Translations under genes and position numbers: made by a program
Notes under the pieces: generated by a model
The model's input: the letters and a program-made list of their open reading frames with translations, nothing else
Databases searched by the model: none
What the model was told of the DNA's origin: nothing
From: Pseudanabaena mucicola FACHB-723
GTDB taxonomy: Bacteria; Cyanobacteriota; Cyanobacteriia; Pseudanabaenales; Pseudanabaenaceae
Reading direction: 5' to 3'
DNA length: 56,886 nt
NCBI RefSeq assembly: GCF_014696385.1
Contig: NZ_JACJQB010000023.1
Location: forward strand, 1 to 56,886
Shown: positions 25,867-33,862 of the stretch, one piece after another
Layout: every line of letters starts with the position of its first letter
Numbering within the stretch: position 1 is the stretch's first letter

Positions 25867-27279
25867 ATGCTAGAAAGTATTTCGGGTTATCTACCCACAG
25901 GGATTCAGCTTACGTATTTGGTGGCCGCGACTCTATTTATGATTGGTCTCAAACAAATGGGATCACCTGCTACGGCGCGTAAGGGGAATTTGCTCGGCGC
26001 AATTGCAATGCTCTTGGCGGTCGTGGCAACTTTGCTCGACAAACAGGTATTGAGCTACGGATTGATTTTAGTTGCGATCGCAATTGGTTCAGCGATTGGT
26101 TCACTAATTGCCTACAAGGTCGCCATGACCGACATGCCCCAGATGGTTGGGTTACTGAATGGTTTAGGAGGTTTAGCATCCTCCTTAGTTGCCGTGGGCG
26201 AATATTGGCGTGTGACTAGCAACGGGCTAGAGTTGCCCCTAGTCGATAACCTGTCGATTATGGCTAGTGTCCTGATCGGTAACATCACTTTTACAGGCAG
26301 TATGATCGCCTTTGCCAAACTCCAAGGGATCATGAAAGGCGCACCTATTCGCTTTGGCTATCAACAAACAATCAATATTTTGCTCCTAGTTGCCTTTGGT
26401 GTTGGCGCAGCACTAATAATTGCCGATCCTACTAATGTGGCGGGATTCATTAGTATTAATGTGATTTCGCTACTGGTGGGCGTACTATTTGTAATCCCCA
26501 TCGGTGGCGGCGATATGCCCGTGGTAATTTCCCTGCTCAACTCCTTGTCAGGGGTTGCCGCCAGTGCCGCAGGTTTCGTGGTGATGAACAATGTTTTAAT
26601 TATTTCTGGAGCCTTAGTTGGCGCTTCGGGCTTGATCCTCACCCAGATCATGTGTAAAGCCATGAACCGAACTCTCCCCAATGTCTTATTTAGTGGCTTC
26701 GGCACAACCTTAGTCACCGATGGCGATGCGGGTAATAGCAGCAACAAAACCGTCAAAACCATTGATCCCGAAGAATGCGCGATGATGCTCGGCTATGCGC
26801 GATCGGTGGTGATTGTGCCAGGGTATGGCATGGCAGTTGCCCAAGCCCAGCACGCCGTGCGCGAGTTGTCCGACATGCTGGAGCGCAAAGGTGTCGAAGT
26901 GAAATTTGCGATTCATCCTGTTGCGGGTCGGATGCCCGGCCATATGAATGTGTTACTAGCAGAGGCAAATGTGCCTTACTCGCAACTCTATGACATGGAT
27001 GATATCAATACCCAGTTTGAAAATACTGACGTGGTGTTGATTATTGGTGCGAATGATGTGGTCAATCCTGCGGCAAAGACAAATCAAGCTAGTCCTATTT
27101 ATGGTATGCCAATTCTTGAAGTGGATAAAGCCAAAAATGCGATCGTGATTAAGCGCGGTATGAGTGCTGGTTTTGCGGGTGTGGAGAATGATCTGTTCTA
27201 TCAACAAAAAACGATGATGTTATTTGGTGGGGCAAAGGATATGGTAAGCAAGCTCGCCAATGAGCTAAAGCAAATCTAA
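25867..27279 (+). CDS. pntB: NAD(P) transhydrogenase subunit beta
   Basis: Holds the remaining membrane helices of domain II and the NADP(H)-binding domain III. The 470-aa product has about nine membrane helices with conserved loops (IGSLIAYKVAMTDMPQMVGL, IPIGGGDMPVVISLLNSLSG). Domain III (about residues 290-470) follows with VVIVPGYGMAVAQAQHAV, HPVAGRMPGHMNVLLAEA and KRGMSAGFAGVENDLFY, which form the NADP site. All key blocks look intact. It is the last gene of the pnt operon. The REP-like palindrome at 27284-27314 and a terminator follow within 50 bases. Confidence 0.96.
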   Translation: MLESISGYLPTGIQLTYLVAATLFMIGLKQMGSPATARKGNLLGAIAMLLAVVATLLDKQVLSYGLILVAIAIGSAIGSLIAYKVAMTDMPQMVGLLNGLGGLASSLVAVGEYWRVTSNGLELPLVDNLSIMASVLIGNITFTGSMIAFAKLQGIMKGAPIRFGYQQTINILLLVAFGVGAALIIADPTNVAGFISINVISLLVGVLFVIPIGGGDMPVVISLLNSLSGVAASAAGFVVMNNVLIISGALVGASGLILTQIMCKAMNRTLPNVLFSGFGTTLVTDGDAGNSSNKTVKTIDPEECAMMLGYARSVVIVPGYGMAVAQAQHAVRELSDMLERKGVEVKFAIHPVAGRMPGHMNVLLAEANVPYSQLYDMDDINTQFENTDVVLIIGANDVVNPAAKTNQASPIYGMPILEVDKAKNAIVIKRGMSAGFAGVENDLFYQQKTMMLFGGAKDMVSKLANELKQI

Positions 27280-27283
27280 TTAG

Positions 27284-27314
27284 GTGAATGGTGGCGCGAA
27301 GCGCCACCATTCAC
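27284..27314. repeat. Palindrome after pntB with GGCGC-GAA-GCGCC tip
   Basis: A 14-bp perfect stem (27284-27297 with 27301-27314) around a GAA loop. It shares the tip with the hairpins after dnaK and at 33068-33118, but has its own lower arm (GTGAATGGT). Confidence 0.85.
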
Positions 27315-27324
27315 TTCTAAGCCC

Positions 27325-27357
27325 AAAAAGAAGCCTCGCAAAGCGAGACTTCTTTTT
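27325..27357. terminator. Bidirectional terminator between pntB and clpS
   Basis: AAGAAGCCTCGC (27328-27339) pairs with GCGAGACTTCTT (27343-27354), with one C/A mismatch, around AAA. An A-run precedes and a T-run follows. It sits between convergent pntB and clpS. Confidence 0.85.
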
Positions 27358-27360
27358 TAA

Positions 27361-27669
27361 TTACTCAGCTTCGAGGGGAGCCATCGTTAAACCTGCTTGC
27401 TTGAGTTGAGCATGATATAACTCCGCTTGCTCCATTGGCCCCACCCAGACGATCGCCAAACCTTCAAAATGAATTTGATTGGTAAATTCCCAAGCCATCT
27501 GCTCAGTCATGTGGGGAATATATTTCATCAAGCAATTAGACACATGCTCAAAGGTATTGAAATCATCGTTTAGCACAATCACCTTATATTTTGGGTAAGG
27601 CTTGCGTACTATTTCCTTTACAGTGTCCTTAACTTTTTCGGGAGATTGTATCGCAGCAAATATAGGCAT
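27361..27669 (-). CDS. clpS: ATP-dependent Clp protease adaptor ClpS
   Basis: Adaptor that binds the N domain of a ClpC-type AAA+ unfoldase and delivers N-degron substrates. The 102-aa length is typical. The core YKVIVLNDDFNTFEHVSNCLMKYIP contains the conserved NDD-N-T block and the N-end-rule pocket. The later QIHFEGLAIVWVGPMEQAELYHAQL matches the C-terminal ClpS helix and strand, with Val-Trp where many bacterial ClpS proteins read Val-x-xG. Cyanobacteria often have two ClpS paralogues; which one this is cannot be told here. It is convergent with pntB and divergent from hisG. Confidence 0.93.
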   Translation of the reverse strand: MPIFAAIQSPEKVKDTVKEIVRKPYPKYKVIVLNDDFNTFEHVSNCLMKYIPHMTEQMAWEFTNQIHFEGLAIVWVGPMEQAELYHAQLKQAGLTMAPLEAE

Positions 27670-27793
27670 AATTTCAACTAACGCTTTTTTGCATTATCGC
27701 AAAAAAAGAATCGCAAAGCGCTATATCCATGATAATTAGAAAGAAGTGCGATCGCATTTCTTCCTGATTATTGTTATTCAGACCACTGACTCC

Positions 27794-28429
27794 ATGTTTA
27801 CCTTCGCACTGCCCAAAGGCTCTCTGTTAAAAGATTCGATCCGCTTGCTCCAAGGAGTCGGGATGGACTTTAGCGCCTTCCTTGATGCCTCGAACCGACA
27901 ACTCCAAATCACCGATCCCACAGGCAGCGCTAAGGCTTTGCTAGTGCGGGCGCAGGATGTGCCTGTATATGTAGAATATGGACAGGCTCAGGCGGGCATC
28001 GTCGGGGAAGATGTCTTGCGGGAAAAAACGCCTAAAGTTGCGAAATTACTGGATTTAGGTTTTGGTGGCTGCCGCATGTCGATCGCAGTTTCAGGGGAGA
28101 GCCGCTATCGTTCACCCTTAGATTTGCCACCCCACAGCCGCATTGCTTCTAAATACGTCGGTTGTGCCCGTGCCTACTTTGACAGCATTGATTTACCCGT
28201 CGAGATTATTCCTCTCTATGGCTCAGTGGAGCTAGGACCAATTACAGGTATGGCTGAGGCGATTGTCGATTTGGTATCGACAGGCAAGACCCTCAAGGAT
28301 AATGGCTTAATTGAAATTGAAGTTTTGTATCACAGCACAGCTCGACTGATTGGGCATCCGCTAAGTTATCGCGTCCATAGTGAGCGTTTTGGCGAGTTAA
28401 TTAGCAAAATGCAAGTAATACCAAATTAA
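27794..28429 (+). CDS. hisG: ATP phosphoribosyltransferase, short form (HisG-S)
   Basis: First enzyme of histidine synthesis, joining ATP and PRPP. At 211 aa it is the short form, which lacks the C-terminal regulatory domain and needs the HisZ partner, not seen here. Family motifs: [20 protein letters not shown] at the N terminus, [20 protein letters not shown], and the PRPP-binding segment [20 protein letters not shown] near residue 155. The open frame extends back to 27746, but the ATG at 27794 gives the usual N terminus. It stands alone and ends at a strong bidirectional terminator. Confidence 0.95.
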   Translation: MFTFALPKGSLLKDSIRLLQGVGMDFSAFLDASNRQLQITDPTGSAKALLVRAQDVPVYVEYGQAQAGIVGEDVLREKTPKVAKLLDLGFGGCRMSIAVSGESRYRSPLDLPPHSRIASKYVGCARAYFDSIDLPVEIIPLYGSVELGPITGMAEAIVDLVSTGKTLKDNGLIEIEVLYHSTARLIGHPLSYRVHSERFGELISKMQVIPN

Positions 28430-28479
28430 GAAATGGCTATGCCACACTCCCGTGAATTGGGATAACTGCTTAATCGCAT

Positions 28480-28512
28480 AAAAAGAGTTGGGGCAAAGCT
28501 CCAACTCTTTTT
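28480..28512. terminator. Bidirectional terminator after hisG
   Basis: Arms 28480-28494 and 28498-28512 form a 15-bp stem with one G-T pair around AAA; the core is AGAGTTGG. A-run and T-run flank it. It lies between convergent hisG and the small gene at 28512-28811. Confidence 0.9.
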
Positions 28513-28811
28513 TATTTGGAAATTTTGCCCCATACAGACTGAGCAGCTTTTTGGATGCGGCTCACAGTTTTGGAAACTTTTTTTTCTAGTTTTTTTTCCA
28601 CACCTTCTAAAGCTTCATTAACCGACTCTACCGCCCAACTATCAAATTCTTCAATGCGATCGCGTACTGAATCAAACCGCTTATCAACATTTTTGTGAGC
28701 TTTTTTAAAGTTCTTTTCGTACTGTTGTTGAGCCACATCCGCCACAGTATCAACGGCATCATGGATAGTCTTGCCAATCTGATGTTTAAGATCTTTCGGC
28801 TTTTTGGACAT
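28512..28811 (-). CDS. Small Lys-rich helical protein of unknown function
   Basis: Not recognised. The 99-aa product is highly charged and almost entirely helical, with many Lys, Asp, Glu and Val residues (KKPKDLKHQIGKTIHDAVDT, VDKRFDSVRDRIEEFDSW, KKLEKKVSKTVSRIQKAAQS). Repeated short amphipathic heptads suggest a coiled coil or a membrane- or nucleic-acid-associated helix bundle. The frame is open to a GTG at 28907, but GGAG eight bases upstream of the ATG at 28811 supports the shorter form. It is divergent from the TPR gene at 28901 and convergent with hisG. Confidence 0.7.
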   Translation of the reverse strand: MSKKPKDLKHQIGKTIHDAVDTVADVAQQQYEKNFKKAHKNVDKRFDSVRDRIEEFDSWAVESVNEALEGVEKKLEKKVSKTVSRIQKAAQSVWGKISK

Positions 28812-28900
28812 CGCGGTAACTCCTGAATGATCCACTGCAAAAGTATTGGTTTTAAATATAATACTAGGGCGATCGCCAGTTATATAATCTCGTTGACACA

Positions 28901-30193
28901 ATGACACAAGAGCCTAGTGGAAATTTTTATGAGCAGGGGTTAGCCAAGGCAAAGACTGGCGATCGCTATGGTGCTGTGCAAGCCTTTAGTTGTGCGATCG
29001 CAAATAGGCAAAACTTAGCTGAGTCACACTATCAGCGCGGACTAGTCCTATTCGATTTGGGCGATCGTCAAGGTGCGATCACAGATTACAGTCAAGCAAT
29101 TAGCCTTAATCCTGAAGCAGTTGATGCCTATATTGCCCGTAGCATTACCTATATTGCGATCGCAGATCTTGTTGCCGCCCAAGCTGACATTGCCCAAGCC
29201 CTAGTCATTAATCCCAAATCAGCAATTGCCCATCAACTCTTGGGCTTAACCTACAAACAACAAAATCAAATTGAAAAGGCGATCGCAACTTACAAAAAAG
29301 CCGCCAGTTTATTTCTAGAACTGCGCGATGAAGCTAATTGTCGCCGTTGCATTGAAAGCTATAAACCACTAGAAGCAATAGTACCGCCCTCAACCGAGGA
29401 TGTCCTGAGCAATGTGCAGCAAAGGCTCAACAAAGGCGACTATACCAATGCCTTAATTGATCTTAATTGGCTTCTGCAAATTGAGCCCAAAAATGCTGAA
29501 GCCTTTTGTCTGCGCGGTTTAACCCTCGGCAAAATGGGCGATCCCCAAGGTGCAATCAAAGACCTCAATCAAGCCACATTTTTAGCACCAGAAAACTTTG
29601 ATGTTCGTATCGGGCGAGGCAGGATTCGCTTAGAAATTGGTGACGCTCAGGGGGCGATCGCTGATTTTAATGAATTATTGCGCGAATATCCCAGCAAGTC
29701 CGAAATTTATAGCGATCGCGCCAAAGCCTACATCAAGCTTAAGGACTATCGCACCGCCATCGAAGACTTTTCTAGAGCGTTATCCCTCGATCAAACCAGC
29801 CCCCAAATCTATTGCGATCGCGCCGAGGTGCGCTACGACTTTGGAGATCTTCAAGGTGCGATCGATGACTACCAACAGGCTGCAAATATTTGGTTTCAGC
29901 AGTCAGTCATGGATCGTTATCAATTTGCGATCGATCGTGTCAATCTCTGGCAGTCGGAACTAGCCAAGCAAACCAAAGAGGCAAAACGCCAACAGGCAAA
30001 AGCGGCGGCAGCGGTTGATTTGATGCAAATGCCAAGCCTTGAATTACAACAACGACTACTGGCTCTCGTTGGTGGCAATATGGCAATTGCCCAGCGTTTG
30101 ATTGATATTGCCAAGCAAGAGCATCCGAATATGCCTGAAATTTGGTATTGGCAGAAAGTAGTATTTGATTTAGAAAGCGATCGCCAAGGTTAA
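28901..30193 (+). CDS. TPR-repeat protein
   Basis: A 430-aa protein built from tetratricopeptide repeats, which serve as protein-binding scaffolds; the partner is unknown. Repeats are seen from residue 8 to about 150 (for example ESHYQRGLVLFDLGDRQGAI and TDYSQAISLNPEAVDAYIAR), and again from about 168 to 330 (AFCLRGLTLGKMGDPQGAI and DFSRALSLDQTSPQIYCDRA). The last 70 residues are a different helical domain (LELQQRLLALVGGNMAIAQR) that recalls TPR-linked cyanobacterial C termini. There is no signal peptide or membrane segment. The gene contains at least eight GCGATCGC sites, as expected for resident DNA, unlike the second TPR gene at 43987. Confidence 0.88.
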   Translation: MTQEPSGNFYEQGLAKAKTGDRYGAVQAFSCAIANRQNLAESHYQRGLVLFDLGDRQGAITDYSQAISLNPEAVDAYIARSITYIAIADLVAAQADIAQALVINPKSAIAHQLLGLTYKQQNQIEKAIATYKKAASLFLELRDEANCRRCIESYKPLEAIVPPSTEDVLSNVQQRLNKGDYTNALIDLNWLLQIEPKNAEAFCLRGLTLGKMGDPQGAIKDLNQATFLAPENFDVRIGRGRIRLEIGDAQGAIADFNELLREYPSKSEIYSDRAKAYIKLKDYRTAIEDFSRALSLDQTSPQIYCDRAEVRYDFGDLQGAIDDYQQAANIWFQQSVMDRYQFAIDRVNLWQSELAKQTKEAKRQQAKAAAAVDLMQMPSLELQQRLLALVGGNMAIAQRLIDIAKQEHPNMPEIWYWQKVVFDLESDRQG

Positions 30194-30203
30194 AACCAGC
30201 GCT

Positions 30204-30280
30204 TGTGCCGCCCACGTCGCGGGCGGCACAGGCTCTTAAACCAAAGAGAGTGATCACGCCAAGCGCAATCACTCTCTTTG
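30204..30280. terminator. Two tandem hairpins after the TPR gene
   Basis: First hairpin: TGTGCCGCCC (30204-30213) with GGGCGGCACA (30221-30230). Second: CAAAGAGAGTGAT (30242-30254) with ATCACTCTCTTTG (30268-30280), perfect over 13 bp. They lie between convergent genes and probably act as terminators for both. Confidence 0.7.
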
Positions 30281-30338
30281 AAAGCTCAAAAACATAGATA
30301 AACTCAACACAAAAAACTTATTTAGGGTAATTTATCGA

Positions 30339-30791
30339 TTACCACAAAGCAGGCACAGGACGCGAAGGTACTGCGGCTGGAGCTTCAAAGCGGGGCATAG
30401 GAACCGCAGGGGCTGGCTCTTCAGGAGCAGCACAAGCATTGAATCCTTCACTTAGCAAAGATGAGCAGTAGGAACTAGGCAAATCACGAGTACGAATCGT
30501 CGCATCGCTAAGAGTTTGCAAGTCCATCATTTCACGATTAATTGCCCGAAAAGCATTAGCTTGACGTTCAATCCATTGATCCCTAAAGGTTGTTTGAATA
30601 TAGGGATTAGGCAGATTTGGATCAGAGGTCATATCCAAGATTTTATTCTGTACCTGAGGATAGGTAGCAGGAAAGTTACGTGGAAATTGATCTTGATCCG
30701 TGAGCAGAGGGTCGGCAAAGGCAACACCACTAGAGAGCAATGCTGAAGCAGCTACTAATGATGAAGCGAGCCAAGAGAATTTGGTACTCAT
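30339..30791 (-). CDS. Exported protein of unknown function with Pro/Ala-rich tail
   Basis: Not recognised. The 150-aa product has a clear signal peptide (FSWLASSLVAASALLSSG, cleavage near AFA-DPLL). The mature part has a helical region (FRDQWIERQANAFRAINREM) and a pair of cysteines (SSYC and FNAC) that could form a disulfide. It ends in a Pro/Ala-rich stretch (PAPAVPMPRFEAPAAVPSRP) that may span the cell wall. The frame is open to 30809, but the ATG at 30791 gives a standard signal peptide. It is flanked by hairpins on both sides. Confidence 0.75.
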   Translation of the reverse strand: MSTKFSWLASSLVAASALLSSGVAFADPLLTDQDQFPRNFPATYPQVQNKILDMTSDPNLPNPYIQTTFRDQWIERQANAFRAINREMMDLQTLSDATIRTRDLPSSYCSSLLSEGFNACAAPEEPAPAVPMPRFEAPAAVPSRPVPALW

Positions 30792-30895
30792 ATAAATACA
30801 CATCCTCACAGTTGAACGCTGACTAATGTAGCAGATCCAGCCATGAATTAACGAGTTAAGTCACAAAGTAGCAAATCGATTCTTATAGCTACCGC

Positions 30896-30957
30896 CCAGT
30901 TAAAAACCAAAATAGCGTTGCGGCGCGAAGCGCCGCAACGTGTAATTTTTCACTGGG
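30896..30957. repeat. REP-like palindrome, GTTGCGGCGC-GAA core
   Basis: The inner 11-bp perfect stem is CGTTGCGGCGC (30916-30926) with GCGCCGCAACG (30930-30940) around GAA. The outer arms are degenerate but begin CCCAGT and end ACTGGG. Same core as 35814-35868 and 39170-39226. Confidence 0.8.
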
Positions 30958-30988
30958 AAGGGAGTAACGTAGCTGACTGTGACTATAG

Positions 30989-32290
30989 CTATAAGTTCTC
31001 ATGGACAAAAAATAAAGGAATAACTGCAACCAAGCGAAGAATCGTGGAAAGAAAAAATATGCCAAAGATTCCTTCGTAATGGGCATATTGAGCGAAAGTA
31101 CCGCCTACAGTCGCGCCTAATGCACTGCTAACACCTGCGATTGCCGAGACGATCGCAAAAAAAGTGGCGTGATGTTTGATCGGGGCAATTCCGATCTGAA
31201 GATTATTACTACCTAAATCAATTGCTGCCCAAGTCCCGCCTAAAAAGAGATGAAAAATAATCAGATATAGCCACAATTGCTCTTGTACTTGCGATAGCCC
31301 AGTCAGTAACCAAAATAAAGGCGTAATTGCGATCGCAATACCCACCACTATTAATAAAAGACGATTACCAAAGCGATCGCTTAATTGTCCCCACAGCAAT
31401 AGCATCAACATATTTGCGCCACTAGATAGACTACTCAGTAAAGTTACCCAAGTAATATCGACATCAAGATTCTCTAACATATAGAGATTAAAGAAGGGAG
31501 TGCTGAGATTAACGGCAAATCCCCAAAGGGCAACATAAATCAGAAAAAAGATGAGGTTACGATCTTGAAAGGGAGTAATGAGATTATTAAATAGGTTTAT
31601 TCGATAACATTCTTGCTCTTGTTCAGCTTGATATTTTTGAGGATTAACATCAATCATCAAGTGTTGACAGGTCAAACTCGCTACACCTGCTAAAATGCCC
31701 ACCCCCAACACAAGACCATATCCTGCGATACTTCCACCTTGCCAATTAGCAATGATAAAACTTGCGATCGGTAAACAAAGCAAGCCTGTCACATTGCTAA
31801 CAATGCTACGCACACTATAGTATCGCCCCCGTAATTTTGCAGGAACTAATGCAGCAAGCCAACTCATCCAAGAAGCACTACCCATCGCCGCTAAGATATT
31901 GGAAGTGATCACCAAAGTTAATGTCAAATAGACTAGTTCTTTAGAAAGATTAGTATTTGTACCTTTCAGAATAATGCCGACAAGTAGAACGAGCCAGAGC
32001 AGTCGTGCTGGTAAGAATGTCCAGATGCCATAGTCATGACGACTATAAGAGCGATTAGATAATAAAGCTCCTAAAGGTTGTAAGAGATTTGCTAGCATTG
32101 GCAAAGAAGCTGTCATCCCAATCTCAAAAGGACTCGCACCTAAATCGATCAAAAAGCTGCTAAGCAAAACGCCCCCTGTGATATTACTAAAAACCGTTGA
32201 TAAACTGCCATCAATACTCGACGCACGGAGGCTAGTACGAACGGATATTTTTAGTTCTCTTGCTTCTTCAGTATAGGTTTGGACGATCAA
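30989..32290 (-). CDS. Major facilitator superfamily transporter
   Basis: A 433-aa integral membrane protein with about twelve hydrophobic helices in two halves. The segment between helices 2 and 3 (LLQPLGALLSNRSYSRHDYG) and the equivalent in the second half (LLLLWGQLSDRFGNRLLL) fit the MFS loop motif G-x-L-S-D-R-x-G. Substrate unknown. The start is a TTG at 32288-32290; the next in-frame ATG would remove the first helices. The gene is divergent from the DUF1345 gene across 34 bases, so the two probably share a promoter region. The mix of short helices with Trp- and Asn-rich loops gives no clear subfamily. Confidence 0.85.
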   Translation of the reverse strand: MIVQTYTEEARELKISVRTSLRASSIDGSLSTVFSNITGGVLLSSFLIDLGASPFEIGMTASLPMLANLLQPLGALLSNRSYSRHDYGIWTFLPARLLWLVLLVGIILKGTNTNLSKELVYLTLTLVITSNILAAMGSASWMSWLAALVPAKLRGRYYSVRSIVSNVTGLLCLPIASFIIANWQGGSIAGYGLVLGVGILAGVASLTCQHLMIDVNPQKYQAEQEQECYRINLFNNLITPFQDRNLIFFLIYVALWGFAVNLSTPFFNLYMLENLDVDITWVTLLSSLSSGANMLMLLLWGQLSDRFGNRLLLIVVGIAIAITPLFWLLTGLSQVQEQLWLYLIIFHLFLGGTWAAIDLGSNNLQIGIAPIKHHATFFAIVSAIAGVSSALGATVGGTFAQYAHYEGIFGIFFLSTILRLVAVIPLFFVHENL

Positions 32291-32324
32291 AATGAGCCTA
32301 GATATTTTATAAGATTTTGTATAA

Positions 32325-33038
32325 ATGGAATTGACAATGTTCTTACCTCATAAATCTCAACCAGCTTCGGTCAAATATAAACTTTCTCATCAATGGAGAG
32401 TGCGATCGCGACTAATTTTATCAATTCTAGTTGCTTTAGTTTTCGCAATTTTCCTGCCTCATTGGTTTAGCTTATCTACACGCATTCTCTGTATATGGAA
32501 TATAGGAATGATTAGTTTTTTATTAGCAACTTGGACATTAATGGTGCAAGCAAAACCAAAAACAATGCGTCGTAATGCCCAAAGTCAAGATGAAGGAAGT
32601 TTAGTAATTTTGAGTTTAATTACGGCGGCAGCTTGTGCCAGTATTTTAGCGATCGCTTTTATTTTGAGAGAAGCTAAAGGGCAAGACATCAATATTGTAA
32701 TTTCTCATGTAATTCTCGCAGTAATTACGATTGTTGGCTCTTGGTTACTTGTCCATACAATTTTTGCAATGCACTATGCCCATGAATATTATCAAGATCA
32801 TCAAACAAATTGCGATACCGAAGCAGGTGGACTAGATTTTCCTGACGATATTGAGCCAGACTATTGGGATTTTTTATATTTTTCATTTGTCATTGGCATG
32901 ACTAGTCAAGTTTCTGATGTGCAGATTACTTCGCGATCGCTAAGACGATTATCTTTATTACATAGTATTCTTTCTTTTTTCTTTAACACCGCTATTGTAG
33001 CAATGACTATTAACATCATTGCTGGTTTAATTCAGTAA
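32325..33038 (+). CDS. DUF1345 membrane protein
   Basis: Conserved integral membrane protein of unknown function, 237 aa, with about five membrane segments (for example LILSILVALVFAIFLPHWF, LCIWNIGMISFLLATWTL, VILAVITIVGSWLLVHTIFA). The diagnostic block is GGLDFPDDIEPDYWDFLYFS followed by FVIGMTSQVSDVQITS. An ATG at 32337 is an equally possible start, with GGA nine bases before it. Divergent from the MFS gene. Two long palindromes lie between it and pyrE. Confidence 0.85.
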   Translation: MELTMFLPHKSQPASVKYKLSHQWRVRSRLILSILVALVFAIFLPHWFSLSTRILCIWNIGMISFLLATWTLMVQAKPKTMRRNAQSQDEGSLVILSLITAAACASILAIAFILREAKGQDINIVISHVILAVITIVGSWLLVHTIFAMHYAHEYYQDHQTNCDTEAGGLDFPDDIEPDYWDFLYFSFVIGMTSQVSDVQITSRSLRRLSLLHSILSFFFNTAIVAMTINIIAGLIQ

Positions 33039-33067
33039 CTTACAGCTCTTTGCGCTTAATTAAAATC

Positions 33068-33118
33068 CATAAATATTTTTGAAAGCGGCGCTTCGCGCCG
33101 CTTTCAAAAATATTTATG
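33068..33118. repeat. Palindrome with 24-bp perfect stem and GGCGC-TTC-GCGCC tip
   Basis: Arms 33068-33091 and 33095-33118 pair without a mismatch around TTC. The tip is AAAGCGGCGC. It begins 29 bases after the DUF1345 stop, so it may also end that transcript. One of the longest perfect stems in the window. Confidence 0.92.
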
Positions 33119-33153
33119 TACTACTCAAAGCCTCAATAGGCTGTACGTGAACC

Positions 33154-33192
33154 AAAAGAGAGTTGCAGTGATTCGCGCCGCAACTCTCTTTT
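33154..33192. repeat. REP-like palindrome, degenerate tip, before pyrE
   Basis: AAAAGAGAGTTGC (33154-33166) pairs with GCAACTCTCTTTT (33180-33192) over 13 bp. The central 13 bases, which include ATTCGCGCC, no longer pair, so it looks like a decayed member of the family with a GAGTTGCGGCGC core. Confidence 0.8.
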
Positions 33193-33251
33193 AGTTTTAT
33201 GTCTTAACTTGCTTAGCTATAGCTATAAACTAATTAAACGTCTCAAAAAGC

Positions 33252-33827
33252 ATGATCAAAGTTGTGGAACATTCAAATCGCGGAAAATTACTCGACCTGT
33301 TTTGTCGTCTTGCCTATAAAAGTGGGGATTTTACACTATCATCTGGGCAAAAAAGCACCTACTACATCAATGGCAAACTAGTAACATTGCATCCCTTTGG
33401 GGGGCTATGGACTGGACAGGTACTATTGAGCATGTTGCCAGAGGGTACAGGCGCAGTGGCAGGCTTGACCCTAGGCGCAGACCCGATCGTGAGTGCTGTT
33501 AGCGTTGTCTCAGCCTACGAAAATAAACCGATTCCCGCTTTGATTATTCGTAAGCAACCCAAGGGACATGGCACAGCCGCATGGATCGAGGGGCCAGAAC
33601 TCGCACCAAATACGAATGTAGTGGTTTTAGAAGACGTAGTAACCACAGGGCAGTCCGCATTGTTTGCCGTCGAGAAATTGCGGGATGCAGGTTACACCGT
33701 GACCCATGTGTTAACGCTAGTAGATCGCAAACAGGGGGGAGCAGAGCTTTATGCCAAGGAGAGCTTACAGTTCGCCGCCGTGTTTGGCATCGACGAAATT
33801 CAGGACTATGCCAAAAATTTAAGCTAA
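33252..33827 (+). CDS. pyrE: Orotate phosphoribosyltransferase
   Basis: Makes orotidine 5'-phosphate from orotate and PRPP in pyrimidine synthesis. The 191-aa product shows the substrate segment DFTLSSGQKSTYYINGKLVT near residues 26-45, the RKQPKGHGTAAWIEG loop with the catalytic Lys and His, and the PRPP-binding motif VVVLEDVVTTGQSA near residues 120-133. It is a single gene. Its stop codon lies in the left arm of a perfect terminator stem that it shares with the convergent prk gene. Confidence 0.96.
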   Translation: MIKVVEHSNRGKLLDLFCRLAYKSGDFTLSSGQKSTYYINGKLVTLHPFGGLWTGQVLLSMLPEGTGAVAGLTLGADPIVSAVSVVSAYENKPIPALIIRKQPKGHGTAAWIEGPELAPNTNVVVLEDVVTTGQSALFAVEKLRDAGYTVTHVLTLVDRKQGGAELYAKESLQFAAVFGIDEIQDYAKNLS

Positions 33828-33862
33828 AAAATATCCCAGCCTACGGCTGGGATATTTTTTAG
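33824..33862. terminator. Shared terminator containing the stop codons of pyrE and prk
   Basis: An 18-bp perfect stem (33824-33841 with 33845-33862) around TAC with the core ATCCCAGCC. The pyrE TAA (33825-33827) sits in the left arm and the prk TAA (33859-33861 on the minus strand) in the right arm, so the genes are convergent with only 31 bases between their stops. Confidence 0.93.

Noticed and set aside
26361-26762. 133-codon antisense frame within pntB
   Set aside because: It lies opposite a highly conserved membrane gene, and its composition is what the complement of that gene would give.
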